From: Pseudonocardia petroleophila
Lineage (GTDB): Bacteria; Actinomycetota; Actinomycetes; Mycobacteriales; Pseudonocardiaceae
DNA: 64,000 nt
Direction of reading: 5' to 3'
NCBI RefSeq assembly: GCF_014235185.1
Contig: NZ_CP060131.1
Coordinates: 1,867,501 to 1,931,500, forward strand
Below, piece by piece: positions 32,488 through 41,311 of this stretch; positions within the stretch are counted from its first letter, which is position 1, and every line of letters begins with the position of its first letter. Both the position numbers and the translations under genes were made by a program. The notes under the pieces are model-generated. The model was not told the DNA's origin. It saw only the letters and a list, made by a program, of their open reading frames with translations, and did not search any database.

Positions 32488-34320
32488 ATGGGCCACTTCA
32501 GGAGCAACCTGCGAGACCTCGAGTTCAACCTCTTCGAGGTCTTCGCGGTCCAGGACCGACTCGGCAGCGGGCCGTTCGAGGGCGTCGACCTCCAGACGGC
32601 GCGCGACACGCTCAAGGAGCTCAACACCGTGGCCACCGGGCCGCTGGCCGAGCCCTTCGCCGACGCCGACCGCAACCCGCCCGTCTTCGACCCGGCGACG
32701 CACACGGTCACGCTGCCCCAGTCGTTCAAGGACTCCTACAAGGTCCTCTGGGACGGCGAGTGGTGGCGCCTGGGCCTGCCCGTCGAGCTGGGTGGCTACG
32801 GCATCCCGCCGACGGTGCAGTGGGCCGCCGCCGAGCTGATCCTCGGCTCCAACCCGGCCGCGTTCATGTACATGGCCGGCCCCAACTTCGCCTCCGTGGT
32901 GCACCGCAACGGCACCGAGGAGCAGCAGCACTGGGCCGAGCTGATGATCTCCCGGGCCTGGGGCGCGACGATGGTGCTCACCGAGCCGGACGCGGGCTCC
33001 GACGTCGGCGCGGGCCGCACCAAGGCGGTGCAGCAGGCCGACGGCACCTGGCACATCGACGGCGTCAAGCGCTTCATCACCTCGGCCGAGCACGACATGG
33101 CCGAGAACATCATGCACCTGGTACTGGCCCGCCCCGAGGGTGCGAAGGCGGGCACCAAGGGCCTGTCGCTGTTCCTGGTCCCGAAGTTCCACTTCGACCC
33201 GGAGACCGGCGAGCCCGGTGAGCGCAACGGCGCCTTCGTCACCGGCGTCGAGCACAAGATGGGGCTCAAGGCCTCCACCACCTGCGAGCTCACGTTCGGC
33301 CAGCACGGCACCCCCGCCGTCGGCTGGCTGCTCGGCGAGGTGCACGACGGCATCGCGCAGATGTTCGAGGTCATCGAGCACGCGCGGATGATGGTCGGCA
33401 CCAAGGCGATCGGCACGCTGTCGGCCGGCTACCTCGCCGCGCTGGAGTACGCGAAGGACCGCGTCCAGGGCGCCGACCTGCCGCAGATGCTCGACAAGAC
33501 CGCTCCGCGCGTCACGATCACCCACCACCCCGACGTCCGCCGCCTGCTCATGACGAACAAGGCCTACGCCGAGGGTCTGCGCGCGGTGTACCTCTACACC
33601 GCCACGTTCCAGGACCGGATCCGCGTCGGGAAGGCCGCGGGCGAGGACGTCTCCCTGGAGGAGCGCGTCAACGACCTGCTGCTGCCCATCGTCAAGGGCG
33701 TCGGCTCCGAGCGGGCCACCGAGCAGCTCCCGCAGGCGCTGCAGGTGCTGGGCGGCTCCGGCTACCTGCAGGACTACCCGATCGAGCAGTACATCCGCGA
33801 CGCCAAGATCGACTCCCTGTACGAGGGCACCACGGCGATCCAGTCGCTCGACCTCCTGTTCCGCAAGATCGTCCGCGACAACGGGCAGGCGCTCGGGCAC
33901 GTCGCCGGGGAGATCCAGGCGTTCCTCGACGCCGAGTCGGGCAACGGCCGGCTCAAGGAGGAGCGCGCGCTGCTCGCCACCGCGCTGGCCGACGTCCAGG
34001 GGATGCTCGGCTCGCTCACCGGCTACCTCATGGCCTCGGCGGAGGACCCGTCGAGCATCTACAAGGTCGGCCAGCACAGCGTGCGGCTGCTGATGGCGCT
34101 CGGCGACCTGCTCGTCGGCTGGCTGCTGCTGCGCCAGGCCGAGGTCGCCCTGACCGCGCTGGGCGGCTCGGTCTCCGCCAAGGACCAGGCCTTCTACGAG
34201 GGCAAGCTCGGCGTCGCCCGGTTCTTCGCCAAGACCCAGCTCCCGCTGCTCACCAGCCAGCGGGTGATCCTGGAGCAGGCCGACAACAGCCTGATGGACC
34301 TGGCCGAGGCCGCGTTCTAG
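32488..34320 (+). CDS. fadE5: FadE5-like acyl-CoA dehydrogenase
   Basis: The 610 residues match the roughly 610-residue FadE5 class, not the 400-residue ordinary class. It starts at ATG 32488 after AAGGAG. The N-terminal extension of about 70 residues ([18 protein letters not shown]) is typical. Then come [17 protein letters not shown] near residue 170, the central FAD domain, [22 protein letters not shown] with the catalytic Glu near residue 444, and an extra C-terminal helical domain. FadE5 oxidises acyl-CoAs of a broad range of chain length and passes electrons to ETF, and so finally to EtfD. The shared upstream repeats with etfD support this chain. Confidence 0.9.
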   Translation: MGHFRSNLRDLEFNLFEVFAVQDRLGSGPFEGVDLQTARDTLKELNTVATGPLAEPFADADRNPPVFDPATHTVTLPQSFKDSYKVLWDGEWWRLGLPVELGGYGIPPTVQWAAAELILGSNPAAFMYMAGPNFASVVHRNGTEEQQHWAELMISRAWGATMVLTEPDAGSDVGAGRTKAVQQADGTWHIDGVKRFITSAEHDMAENIMHLVLARPEGAKAGTKGLSLFLVPKFHFDPETGEPGERNGAFVTGVEHKMGLKASTTCELTFGQHGTPAVGWLLGEVHDGIAQMFEVIEHARMMVGTKAIGTLSAGYLAALEYAKDRVQGADLPQMLDKTAPRVTITHHPDVRRLLMTNKAYAEGLRAVYLYTATFQDRIRVGKAAGEDVSLEERVNDLLLPIVKGVGSERATEQLPQALQVLGGSGYLQDYPIEQYIRDAKIDSLYEGTTAIQSLDLLFRKIVRDNGQALGHVAGEIQAFLDAESGNGRLKEERALLATALADVQGMLGSLTGYLMASAEDPSSIYKVGQHSVRLLMALGDLLVGWLLLRQAEVALTALGGSVSAKDQAFYEGKLGVARFFAKTQLPLLTSQRVILEQADNSLMDLAEAAF

Positions 34321-34327
34321 GGTCCCG

Positions 34328-34948
34328 TCAGCCGCTGCGGCGGTCGCGGATCAGGCGGATCGCCTCCGCCCGGTCCGCGGCCCCCAGCCGCAGCAGGACC
34401 GTCGAGACGTAGTTCGCCACCGTCTTCGGCGACAGGCCCAGGCGCGTCGCGATCACCGGGTTGGACAGCCCCTTGCCGACCAGCTCGGCCACCGCCGCCT
34501 CCCGCGGGCTCAGACCGGGCAGGGCCGGGGCGGGGGCCGGGGCCGTCGCCCCCGGGCGCGGCACCCCGCTGCCCAGCCACAGCGCGCCCATCCTCGCCGC
34601 CTCGACGGCCGCCACGATCTGGTCGGGAGAGGCGTCCTTCGTGACGTAGCCGTCGGCCCCCGCGTCCAGCGCGGCCCGCACCGACGCCTCGTCGTCGTAG
34701 GAGGTGACCACGACGACCCGTACGTCCGGGTGGGCCGCGGTGATCCGCTCGGTGGCCGCCGCCCCGCCGAGGTCGGGGAGCCCGAGATCCATCAGCACCA
34801 CGTCCGGCAGCTCCCGCGCGGCGGCCGCCACCGCCTCCGTGCCGCTGGCCGCCTCGGCCACGACGTCGAAACCGCTGGCCCGCAGCAGTGCCGTCATCCC
34901 CCGGCGGAAGACCGGGTGGTCGTCGACGACGAGCACCCGGGCCCTCAC
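34328..34948 (-). CDS. Two-component response regulator, NarL/LuxR family
   Basis: The protein has 206 residues from a GTG that overlaps the kinase stop (GTGA). The receiver domain shows VVDDHPVFRRG at the start, the phospho-acceptor in VVLMDLGLPD near residue 53 and the Lys in VTKDAS near 103. The LuxR helix-turn-helix is LSPREAAVAELVGKGLSNPVIATRLGLSPKTVANYVST. A Pro/Ala linker joins the two. It is the last gene of a run with its kinase and a membrane protein. A 29-base inverted repeat before the membrane protein is a candidate target. It ends eight bases from the convergent FadE5-like gene. Confidence 0.9.
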   Translation of the reverse strand: MRARVLVVDDHPVFRRGMTALLRASGFDVVAEAASGTEAVAAAARELPDVVLMDLGLPDLGGAAATERITAAHPDVRVVVVTSYDDEASVRAALDAGADGYVTKDASPDQIVAAVEAARMGALWLGSGVPRPGATAPAPAPALPGLSPREAAVAELVGKGLSNPVIATRLGLSPKTVANYVSTVLLRLGAADRAEAIRLIRDRRSG

Positions 34949-36693
34949 CCCGCGCCCCCGGCCGGCAGCCGGACGTCCACGCGGGCGCCCCCGTCCTCGG
35001 CCGCGCCGAACTCGACCGTGCCGCCCAGCTCGGTGGCCCGCTCGCGGATCGAGGTGAGCCCGATGCCGGGTCGCAGCCGGGCGGGCAGCCCCACCCCGTC
35101 GTCGGTGACGCGCACGGTCAGGGTGTCGTCGTCCAGGGCCAGCGCCACGGTGCACCGCGTGGCCCCGGCGTGACGGCGGACGTTCGACACGGCCTCCTGC
35201 ACGATCCGCAGCGCGGCCAGGTCGACGGCGGCCGGGAGCTCCAGCGGCCCGCCGGGGGCGTCGATGCGGACGCACAGCTCGTCGGGGCCGTGGACGCGCC
35301 CGGCGATCGCGGCGACCAGCCCGAGGTCGTCGAGGACCGGTGGGCGCAGGCCGTAGGCGATCTCGCGGGTCTGGGCCACCGCACCGGCGATGTCGTCCTG
35401 CAGGTCGGCGGCGAGCCGGGCCAGCTCCGGGTCGGACCCGGCGGCCCGCCGGGCCACGGCCGCGGCCCCGAGCCGGAGCCCGGCGAGGGTGGGCGAGAGG
35501 TCGTCGTGCAGGTCGCGGCGCAGCCTGCGGCGCTCCTCCTCGCGGGCCAGCAGCATCCGGGAGTGGGTGGCGGTCAGCTCGTCCAGCGCCCGCGCGCCGT
35601 GCAGGGCGGGGGCGGCGTGGACGGCGAGCAGGCGCAGCACGCGGCGGTCGTGGCCGGTCAGCCCGGTCTCCCCGCGCCGCGGCGCGACGGCCAGTACCGC
35701 GAGCTGCTCGCCCTGGTAGACGACCGGGAACTCCTCCGCGGTCCCGGGGGTCTCGCCGACGGCGGCGTCGAGGGCCCCGGCTCCGCGCAGCGCGGCCCCG
35801 TCGAGGTGCAGGCTGTCGACCACGGTGCGCAGCACGGTCTCGGGCACCAGTCGGGCCTGCGGCTGGGCGTCGAGGCGCCGTCCGAGGTCGGTGACGGCCG
35901 CGCCCCCGTCGCGCCGTCCGCGGTACACCACCCACGCCGACGCCCGGCCGGCGCACCGGATCACCGGGACGGCCGCGGCGGCCACCGCGGCCGCACCCCA
36001 CCAGCCACCGGCGACGGCGAGCGTCCCGCCGTACACCAGCGCCAGCACCGGGGCGGCGACCGCGACGGCGAGCACGATCCGCAGCGCGGCGTCGGCGTCG
36101 ACGACCCGCGGCCGGAGCAGGCCGATCGCCGCCCCGACCGGGGCGGGCAGCACGGCGAGATCGGCCAGGGCCACCGCGGTCGCGCTGCCCTCCCCGATCG
36201 GGCCCCCGACCGCCGCCAGCAGGGCGAAGCACAGCACGCACACCAGCAGCCCGAGGATCGCCCACCGCACGCTCTCGCGCTCCGCGGTGGAGGCCCGCCG
36301 CCGGTAGCGGTGCACCTGCCCGCCGATCAGCAGGCCCTGGGCGATCCCCACCCACGGGGCGAACCCCGGCGCGTCGGTGACGGCTCCGCCGGTGGCGAGG
36401 ACGGCCACCCCGATCCCCAGCGAGACGACGACCGGCACGACGAACCAGCGCGGGACGAACCGGCCGTCCGGGTACACCGCCAGCAGCAGCGGGAGTGCGG
36501 CGAACCAGACCGCGCCGCCGGAGTCGAGCCCGACGCGGTGCAGCGCCAGCTCCACCAGCAGGGCGGCCACGGCGAGCGCGGGCAACGCGGGGCACCGGCG
36601 TCGGGCGACCGCCACCGCGAGCAGCGCCACGAGCGGCCAGGCCGTCAGCTGGCCCGTGACGTCGCTCGCGAGCAGGAGGAGATCGCCGTCCAT
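34945..36693 (-). CDS. Sensor histidine kinase with multi-helix membrane part and GAF-like region
   Basis: The protein has 582 residues. Residues 10-250 hold eight or so membrane helices. A cytosolic domain of GAF type follows (about 270-380, LVPETVLRTVVDSLHLDG and VVYQGEQLAVLAVAPRRGE). The HisKA_3 box EERRRLRRDLHDDLSPTLAG has its His near residue 393. The ATPase domain shows IVQEAVSNVRRHAGA and GVGLPARLRPGIGLTSIRERA. The signal is unknown; the GAF-like region suggests a soluble ligand as well as a membrane cue. It is 10 bases downstream of the small membrane protein gene 37396-36704 and overlaps the regulator. Confidence 0.9.
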   Translation of the reverse strand: MDGDLLLLASDVTGQLTAWPLVALLAVAVARRRCPALPALAVAALLVELALHRVGLDSGGAVWFAALPLLLAVYPDGRFVPRWFVVPVVVSLGIGVAVLATGGAVTDAPGFAPWVGIAQGLLIGGQVHRYRRRASTAERESVRWAILGLLVCVLCFALLAAVGGPIGEGSATAVALADLAVLPAPVGAAIGLLRPRVVDADAALRIVLAVAVAAPVLALVYGGTLAVAGGWWGAAAVAAAAVPVIRCAGRASAWVVYRGRRDGGAAVTDLGRRLDAQPQARLVPETVLRTVVDSLHLDGAALRGAGALDAAVGETPGTAEEFPVVYQGEQLAVLAVAPRRGETGLTGHDRRVLRLLAVHAAPALHGARALDELTATHSRMLLAREEERRRLRRDLHDDLSPTLAGLRLGAAAVARRAAGSDPELARLAADLQDDIAGAVAQTREIAYGLRPPVLDDLGLVAAIAGRVHGPDELCVRIDAPGGPLELPAAVDLAALRIVQEAVSNVRRHAGATRCTVALALDDDTLTVRVTDDGVGLPARLRPGIGLTSIRERATELGGTVEFGAAEDGGARVDVRLPAGGAG

Positions 36694-36703
36694 GATGGTC
36701 GGA

Positions 36704-37396
36704 TCATCCGGTCCGGACGTGGTCCGCGGTAGTGCGCCGTCCGCGGAGCAGGAAGGCGACGCCCAGCGCGAGCAGCACCGGGATGAGCACGAGCACCCCG
36801 AAGGGCACGGCGAGGACGAGCATCGGCACCAGGATCACCGCGGCCCCGCCGACGCACACGACGGCGAGGCCCGTGCCGACCACCCCGGCCCGGCGGCCCG
36901 CGGTGGCCAGGGCGACCAGCCAGCCCACGGCGCCGAGACCGGCCGTGGCGACCAGACCGATGATGACGGTGTCGAACGCGGTGATCACGGCGAGCTGGTC
37001 CTGCGCGCCGGGAAGGCCCTCCGCCATGCCCGCGGTGACCGAGCTGTACTTCGCCAGCGACATCCCGCCGATCAGGATCCACGCCGTGGCCGAGACCAGG
37101 CCCAGGACGTCCCCGACCCGACCGGCGACCGACGCGCCGCCCCGCAGCCGGCCCACGGCCAGCACGAGGAACAGCATGCCCAGCCCCAGCCCGCCGAAGA
37201 TCGCGCCCTCGATCGCCCCGTTCCACGGGGTGGCCGCGATCTGGTCGGCGATCGGCGCGTCGGGGTCCTCGGTGAACAGCAGGGCCACCGACAGGGGCTG
37301 CCCCAGGTAGGCGACGGCCGCGAGCACCGCCCCCCACCCGGCGGTCCGGTGGAGCGCACCGTCGGTGCGGGGCGGCTGGACGGGGGCGGTGGTCAT
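36704..37396 (-). CDS. Membrane protein (DUF4386-like layout) of the two-component run
   Basis: The protein has 230 residues from ATG 37396, behind GGAGACCGCC. About six hydrophobic helices are visible, with a short polar N-terminus (TTAPVQPPRTDGALHRT). The first helix pair GWGAVLAAVAYLGQPLSVALLF and the pattern of helices with short loops resemble DUF4386/DUF998-like membrane proteins. Function is unknown. It is followed after ten bases by the histidine kinase, so it may be a sensor partner or an output of the system. A 29-base inverted repeat ends nine bases before its ATG and touches the ribosome-binding site. Confidence 0.75.
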   Translation of the reverse strand: MTTAPVQPPRTDGALHRTAGWGAVLAAVAYLGQPLSVALLFTEDPDAPIADQIAATPWNGAIEGAIFGGLGLGMLFLVLAVGRLRGGASVAGRVGDVLGLVSATAWILIGGMSLAKYSSVTAGMAEGLPGAQDQLAVITAFDTVIIGLVATAGLGAVGWLVALATAGRRAGVVGTGLAVVCVGGAAVILVPMLVLAVPFGVLVLIPVLLALGVAFLLRGRRTTADHVRTG

Positions 37397-37404
37397 GGCG
37401 GTCT

Positions 37405-37433
37405 CCGATCGTCGGTGGAGCACCGACGATCGG
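37405..37433. promoter_or_regulatory. 29-base inverted repeat touching the ribosome-binding site
   Basis: CCGATCGTCGGTG-GAG-CACCGACGATCGG has perfect 13-base arms and a three-base centre. On the minus strand its end merges with the GGAG ribosome-binding site of the 37396-36704 gene. It may be an operator for the adjacent response regulator or an mRNA hairpin that masks the translation start. Confidence 0.6.
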
Positions 37434-37473
37434 GCGGACCGTTCCCGGGAGACCAGTGATCCCCGTTCCCGGG

Positions 37474-37899
37474 TCAGCTCGCGATGTAGCTCTGCAGCTG
37501 CTCGCGCTCGGCCTCGAGCATGTCGATCCGGGTCTTCACCAGGTCGCCGATGCTGACGATCCCGGCGAGCGCCCCGTCGACGACGACCGGCAGGTGCCGG
37601 AAGCGCCCGGTGGTCATGACCCCGGCGAGGGCCGCGGCGTCGTCGTCGGGGGAGCAGGTGGTGACGGTGGTGGTCATGATCTCGGCGACCCGCGACTCCA
37701 GGACGGCCGCGCCGCCCGCGTGCAGGCGGCGCACCACGTCGCGCTCGGACACGATCCCGACCAGCCGGTCGTCCTCGACGACCGGCAGCGCGCCCACGTT
37801 GCGCTCGGCGAGCAGGCCCAGCAGCTCGGCCACCGACGCGGCGGGGGCGACGGTCACCACCTCGGTGCCCTTGTTCCGTAGTACGTCCGCTATGCGCAT
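37474..37899 (-). CDS. CBS-pair domain protein
   Basis: The protein has 141 residues starting MRIADVLRNKG. Two CBS motifs fill it: VGALPVVEDDRLVGIVSERDVVRRL around residues 35-59, and GRFRHLPVVVDGALAGIVSIGDLVKTRI around residues 98-125. CBS pairs bind AMP, ATP or SAM and act as energy sensors; a stand-alone pair like this is common in actinomycetes, often hypoxia- or stress-responsive. It is 77 bases upstream of the membrane-protein gene on the same strand. The gap has an 11-base direct repeat CCGTTCCCGGG at 37439 and 37463. Confidence 0.9.
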   Translation of the reverse strand: MRIADVLRNKGTEVVTVAPAASVAELLGLLAERNVGALPVVEDDRLVGIVSERDVVRRLHAGGAAVLESRVAEIMTTTVTTCSPDDDAAALAGVMTTGRFRHLPVVVDGALAGIVSIGDLVKTRIDMLEAEREQLQSYIAS

Positions 37900-37998
37900 G
37901 CCGTCCCCGATCCGTCGTTGGATGCACCGAGGGTACGAACGTGGCCGGGGTCACGGAAGACCCCGGCCACGGACGGGCTACTGCGCGATCGGGACGAA

Positions 37999-40728
37999 CT
38001 ACTCGCAGACGACCCGTGGCGAGGGGTTGTAGCGGGTGGTGGTGGTCGGTTCGGTGCGGACCTCACCGGTGCGGACGTCGGTCAGGCGCCGCGTGTCGGT
38101 GATCGTGAACCCGGGCGCGCCCTGGCTCGGGTTGCAGTCCTCGCCCGCCGGGACGTTGACGGTGTTCGGGCTCGTCGGGTTGGTGCGCGGCCCGGTCAGC
38201 GACTCGACCTCGTAGTACTTGGTGCCCAGCAGCCGCACCGTGATCGACGACGGCGTCCACACGGTCTGGATGAGCACCGCGGTCGGGGTGTCGTTGCGGA
38301 AGCGCATGTCGATCGTGCCGTCGGAGATGGTCGCCTCGCGGCCCGGGGGGTAGCGGCTGATGTAGAAGCTGTGCGCGCGGTGCTCGATGTCGGTCATGCC
38401 GGCGAAGTAGGCCGCGTTGAACAGCGTCGTGGAGACCTGCGACGCCCCGCCGGCGATGCCGCGGGCGGGCTGGCCGTTGTCGATGACACCGGCCTCGACG
38501 TACCCGTTGGCCGCGGTCCGCGGACCGCTGGCGGCGTCCAGGCTGAACGTCTCGCCGGGGGCCACGACCATGCCGTTGATCAGCTCGGCCGCGCGACGGA
38601 TGTTGATGCCGGAGTCGGCGGCGAACCCGCCGGTCTGGAACTCGCTGATCACGCCCGCGGAGCCGAGCGACTGCAGCTCCTCGGTGGTGACCTCGGCGGG
38701 CTGGTCGGCGTACACCGCGGTGATCTGCCGGGGGCCGGTGCCGGTCAGCACCGTGAGCAGGTCGGCGAGCGTCGCGTCGTAGTCGACGCCCCGCCCGTCC
38801 TGCGACGGGACGACGGTGGCCGGGGTGGTGGAGAAGTCCAGGCTCGCGTCGACGGGCTCGCGCTCGGAACCGGCCAGCTGGTCGTCGAGGGCATCGGTGA
38901 CGACGGTCGGGTTGAGGACCGGCTCCAGCCCGCCCGCCTCGCCGGGCTCGAACGTCAGGGACTCGGCGATGACGGCCGGCTCGAGCACGCCCTCGGAGTC
39001 GTTCTCGCCGATGACGGTGACGGGCCCGGACACGGCCGGGCCGGCCACCTCCTCGATCGCGTTCGCGACGTCCTCGGGGGTGGTCTTCGCGGGCAGCGGG
39101 ATCAGCGGCAGCGCCACCGGTCGGCCCGACGCCCAGTCGCGCGACAGCACGTCGACGGCGGCGGGCTGGTCGAGGTGCTGGCCGGGGACCGGGTCGACGG
39201 CGACGGGCGTGACGCCCTCGAACCGCACGGTGCCCTCGACGGGGACCTTGTCGACGATCGGCAGGAGCTCGCCGAGCGCCCCGTCGACGGCCGCGCGGTC
39301 GACGGTGGTGGCGACGCCGATCTCGCGCTGGGTGAAGAACGAGGTGATCCGGGTGATCGGGTTGAGCGGCTGCTCGCCCGCGCGGGCCAGTGTGCCGGCC
39401 CAGTCGACGGCCAGTCCGGCCGTGACGGGGTCGATCTGGGTGGTGACCTCGCCCGCGGTGACCTCGACCGGCACCGTGGTGCGGGGCTCGATCTCCGTGC
39501 GGAGCTCCTGCTCGGCGTCGGCCAGGCTCATCCCGCCCACCGCGACGCCCGCGACGGTGACCCCGCGGGGCACCGATCCGGAGCTGAGCAGCAGGTCGGC
39601 GACGTAGACGAGCGCCAGCACGGCCACGACCGCGGCCACGATCAGCAGCGGCAGGCGGCGCCGCGAGCGCCCGCCCGACGGCGGCCCGCCGTCGGAGGGA
39701 CGGCTCGGCGGCGCGGCCGCCGCGGCGGCGACGGGGATCCGCTCGGTGGGCGGGTCGGTCGGTCCGCTCGCGGAGGGCTCCGCGGCCGCGGCTCCCGTGC
39801 TGATCGGAATCACCTGCGTCGCCTCGGAATCCCAGTTCGGTGTGCGCTCGGTGTGCGCGGGGTCGGTCTCGGCGGGCGGTGCGTCCGGGGTGGCCGCCGG
39901 GGTGGCCGCGGCGGCGGCCACGGCGACGGTCGGCCCGTCGGTGTCCGGCCGGGGCGTCGGGCGGGTCGGGCCCTCCTCCGCGTCCGGCGCCTCGGGGCGG
40001 GCCGGGTCGGCGACCGGGGCCGGGGTGGGGCGCGGCCGCGGGCGGGGCGTGGCCGCCGGGACGGCGGTGGTGGTCGCCTCGACACCGGAGCGGTCGGGCT
40101 CGTCCACCCGGCCGCCGGCCTCCGGGGCTGGGTCCGCCGCGCCGGGTGCGGCCGCCGGTGCGACGGGCTCCCTCGACGGGGTCTGGGCCGACGGGGACTG
40201 GGCCGATGGGGGCTGGGCCGACGGGGTCTGGGCCGACGGGGACTGGGCAGGCGGGGCCTGCGTCGACGGGGACTGCGCAGACGGCGCCTGCACCGACGGA
40301 GCCGCGCCGGGCGCGGCCGGGTGCATCGACGGGCCGTCACCGGGCGGGGTGATCGGGTCGAACAGCGACTGCGGGGCCGGACGTGCGGCAGCGGCCGGGG
40401 CGTCCCCGGCGCGGGTGTCCTCGGCGATGTCGACCGCACGGTCCCCGGTCATCACCGGTTCGCCACCGTCGGGCACCTCGTCACCCGGGCCGGCGGGGGC
40501 CGGATCGACCGCCTCGGGCTCCGCCGCGACCTGCTCGGCCACCTGGTCGGCGACGGGCGCGCCGTCCCCCGGCCGCCCGGCGTCCGGGATGCCCGCGGGC
40601 CGGGCGTCCCCGTTGACCGGGACCCCGTTCCCGGGTGAGCCGTTCTCGTGGGTGGAGCTGCCGTTGGTCGACCCGTCCGTCTCGGGACGCGTCGTCGCCT
40701 CGCCGGGCGAGGACTGCCGCTCGGGCAT
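37999..40728 (-). CDS. VanW-family surface protein with long disordered N-terminus
   Basis: The protein has 909 residues from ATG 40728, nine bases after GAGGGGAAG. The first 350 residues are disordered, rich in Pro/Ala/Glu, with pentapeptide repeats of the type AQSPS/AQTPS. A single membrane helix lies near residues 357-380 (LLIVAAVVAVLALVYVADLL), with the rest probably outside. Two putative peptidoglycan-binding (PF12229-like) units (about 385-650) and a VanW domain (about 696-800, with SGINIRRAAELINGMVVAPGETFSLD and GASQVSTTLFNAAYFAG) follow. The C-terminus resembles a G5-like sheet, with a final cysteine. VanW proteins are linked to the wall; their chemistry is unclear. The cytosolic repeats could tether or regulate. 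Confidence 0.85.
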   Translation of the reverse strand: MPERQSSPGEATTRPETDGSTNGSSTHENGSPGNGVPVNGDARPAGIPDAGRPGDGAPVADQVAEQVAAEPEAVDPAPAGPGDEVPDGGEPVMTGDRAVDIAEDTRAGDAPAAAARPAPQSLFDPITPPGDGPSMHPAAPGAAPSVQAPSAQSPSTQAPPAQSPSAQTPSAQPPSAQSPSAQTPSREPVAPAAAPGAADPAPEAGGRVDEPDRSGVEATTTAVPAATPRPRPRPTPAPVADPARPEAPDAEEGPTRPTPRPDTDGPTVAVAAAAATPAATPDAPPAETDPAHTERTPNWDSEATQVIPISTGAAAAEPSASGPTDPPTERIPVAAAAAAPPSRPSDGGPPSGGRSRRRLPLLIVAAVVAVLALVYVADLLLSSGSVPRGVTVAGVAVGGMSLADAEQELRTEIEPRTTVPVEVTAGEVTTQIDPVTAGLAVDWAGTLARAGEQPLNPITRITSFFTQREIGVATTVDRAAVDGALGELLPIVDKVPVEGTVRFEGVTPVAVDPVPGQHLDQPAAVDVLSRDWASGRPVALPLIPLPAKTTPEDVANAIEEVAGPAVSGPVTVIGENDSEGVLEPAVIAESLTFEPGEAGGLEPVLNPTVVTDALDDQLAGSEREPVDASLDFSTTPATVVPSQDGRGVDYDATLADLLTVLTGTGPRQITAVYADQPAEVTTEELQSLGSAGVISEFQTGGFAADSGINIRRAAELINGMVVAPGETFSLDAASGPRTAANGYVEAGVIDNGQPARGIAGGASQVSTTLFNAAYFAGMTDIEHRAHSFYISRYPPGREATISDGTIDMRFRNDTPTAVLIQTVWTPSSITVRLLGTKYYEVESLTGPRTNPTSPNTVNVPAGEDCNPSQGAPGFTITDTRRLTDVRTGEVRTEPTTTTRYNPSPRVVCE
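40181..40300 (-). repeat. Eight 15-base tandem repeats in the VanW-protein gene
   Basis: Eight consecutive 15-base units, G-x-C-T-G-G-G-C-C-G-A-C-G-G-G with decay toward the right end, encode pentapeptides such as QSPSA and QTPSA. The first four are almost identical, the last three more diverged. Copy number is likely variable between strains. Confidence 0.9.
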
Positions 40729-40796
40729 GTGGTCCGTCTTCCCCTCAAACACGCGACCGGGCCGCCTGGCTCCGATCGTCACCGCCGTCGCACGGC

Positions 40797-41114
40797 CTAC
40801 AGGTACAGGCCGGTGCCGTGCTCCGTCCGCTCGGTGGCGACGGCGTGGAGCTCACGTTCCCGCATGACGAGGTACGTGATCCCCTGCACCTCCACCTCGT
40901 ACTGGTCGTCCCGCGCGAACAGCACGCGGTCCCCCACCTTGACGGTGCGGACGTGGTGCCCGATGCCGGACACCTCTCCCCAGACCAGACGCTTGGCGAC
41001 CGCTGCGGTTGCCGGGATGACGATCCCCGCACTGCTGCGGCGCTCCCCGGTGCCCTCGGTGTCGCGCACCATCACCCGGTCGTGCAGCATCTGGATCTCG
41101 AGCTTGTCCTGCAC
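40797..41114 (-). CDS. GroES-family chaperonin-like protein
   Basis: The protein has 105 residues from GTG 41114. It shows the GroES pattern: IQMLHDRVMVRD at the N-terminus, SAGIVIPATA where the mobile loop begins, then GEVSGIGHHVRTVKVGDRVLFARD and YLVMRERELHAV. It differs from the housekeeping GroES in its loop and C-terminus (TERTEHGTGLYL), and no groEL follows. Such extra copies are found in many actinomycetes. Its target chaperonin is unknown. Confidence 0.85.
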   Translation of the reverse strand: MQDKLEIQMLHDRVMVRDTEGTGERRSSAGIVIPATAAVAKRLVWGEVSGIGHHVRTVKVGDRVLFARDDQYEVEVQGITYLVMRERELHAVATERTEHGTGLYL

Positions 41115-41186
41115 CGCGCAGATGCTACGGGCCCCCGCCGACGCCCCGACGGGCGCCTGCGACGGCCCCCGGGAAGTGGAAAGCCC

Positions 41187-41223
41187 CGCGGTGCTGTCAG
41201 GTCGGGGGTCCGACAGCACCGCG
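41187..41223 (-). terminator. Terminator hairpin after the AAA ATPase gene
   Basis: A 12-base stem (CGCGGTGCTGTC with GACAGCACCGCG) with a 13-base loop lies 88 bases after the ATPase stop and 73 bases before the GroES-like start. Confidence 0.7.
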
Positions 41224-41311
41224 AGGCTGTACTGGGAATCGGGCCGCGGGCCCGAACCGTTAACGCCCGGCCGCTCCGATCCGGCTTTTCACCCGTTCGG
41301 TGCAGCGACGA

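Noticed and set aside
40181..40300. CRISPR-like array
   Set aside because: The 15-base units have no spacers, are in frame and encode a pentapeptide repeat in a protein.
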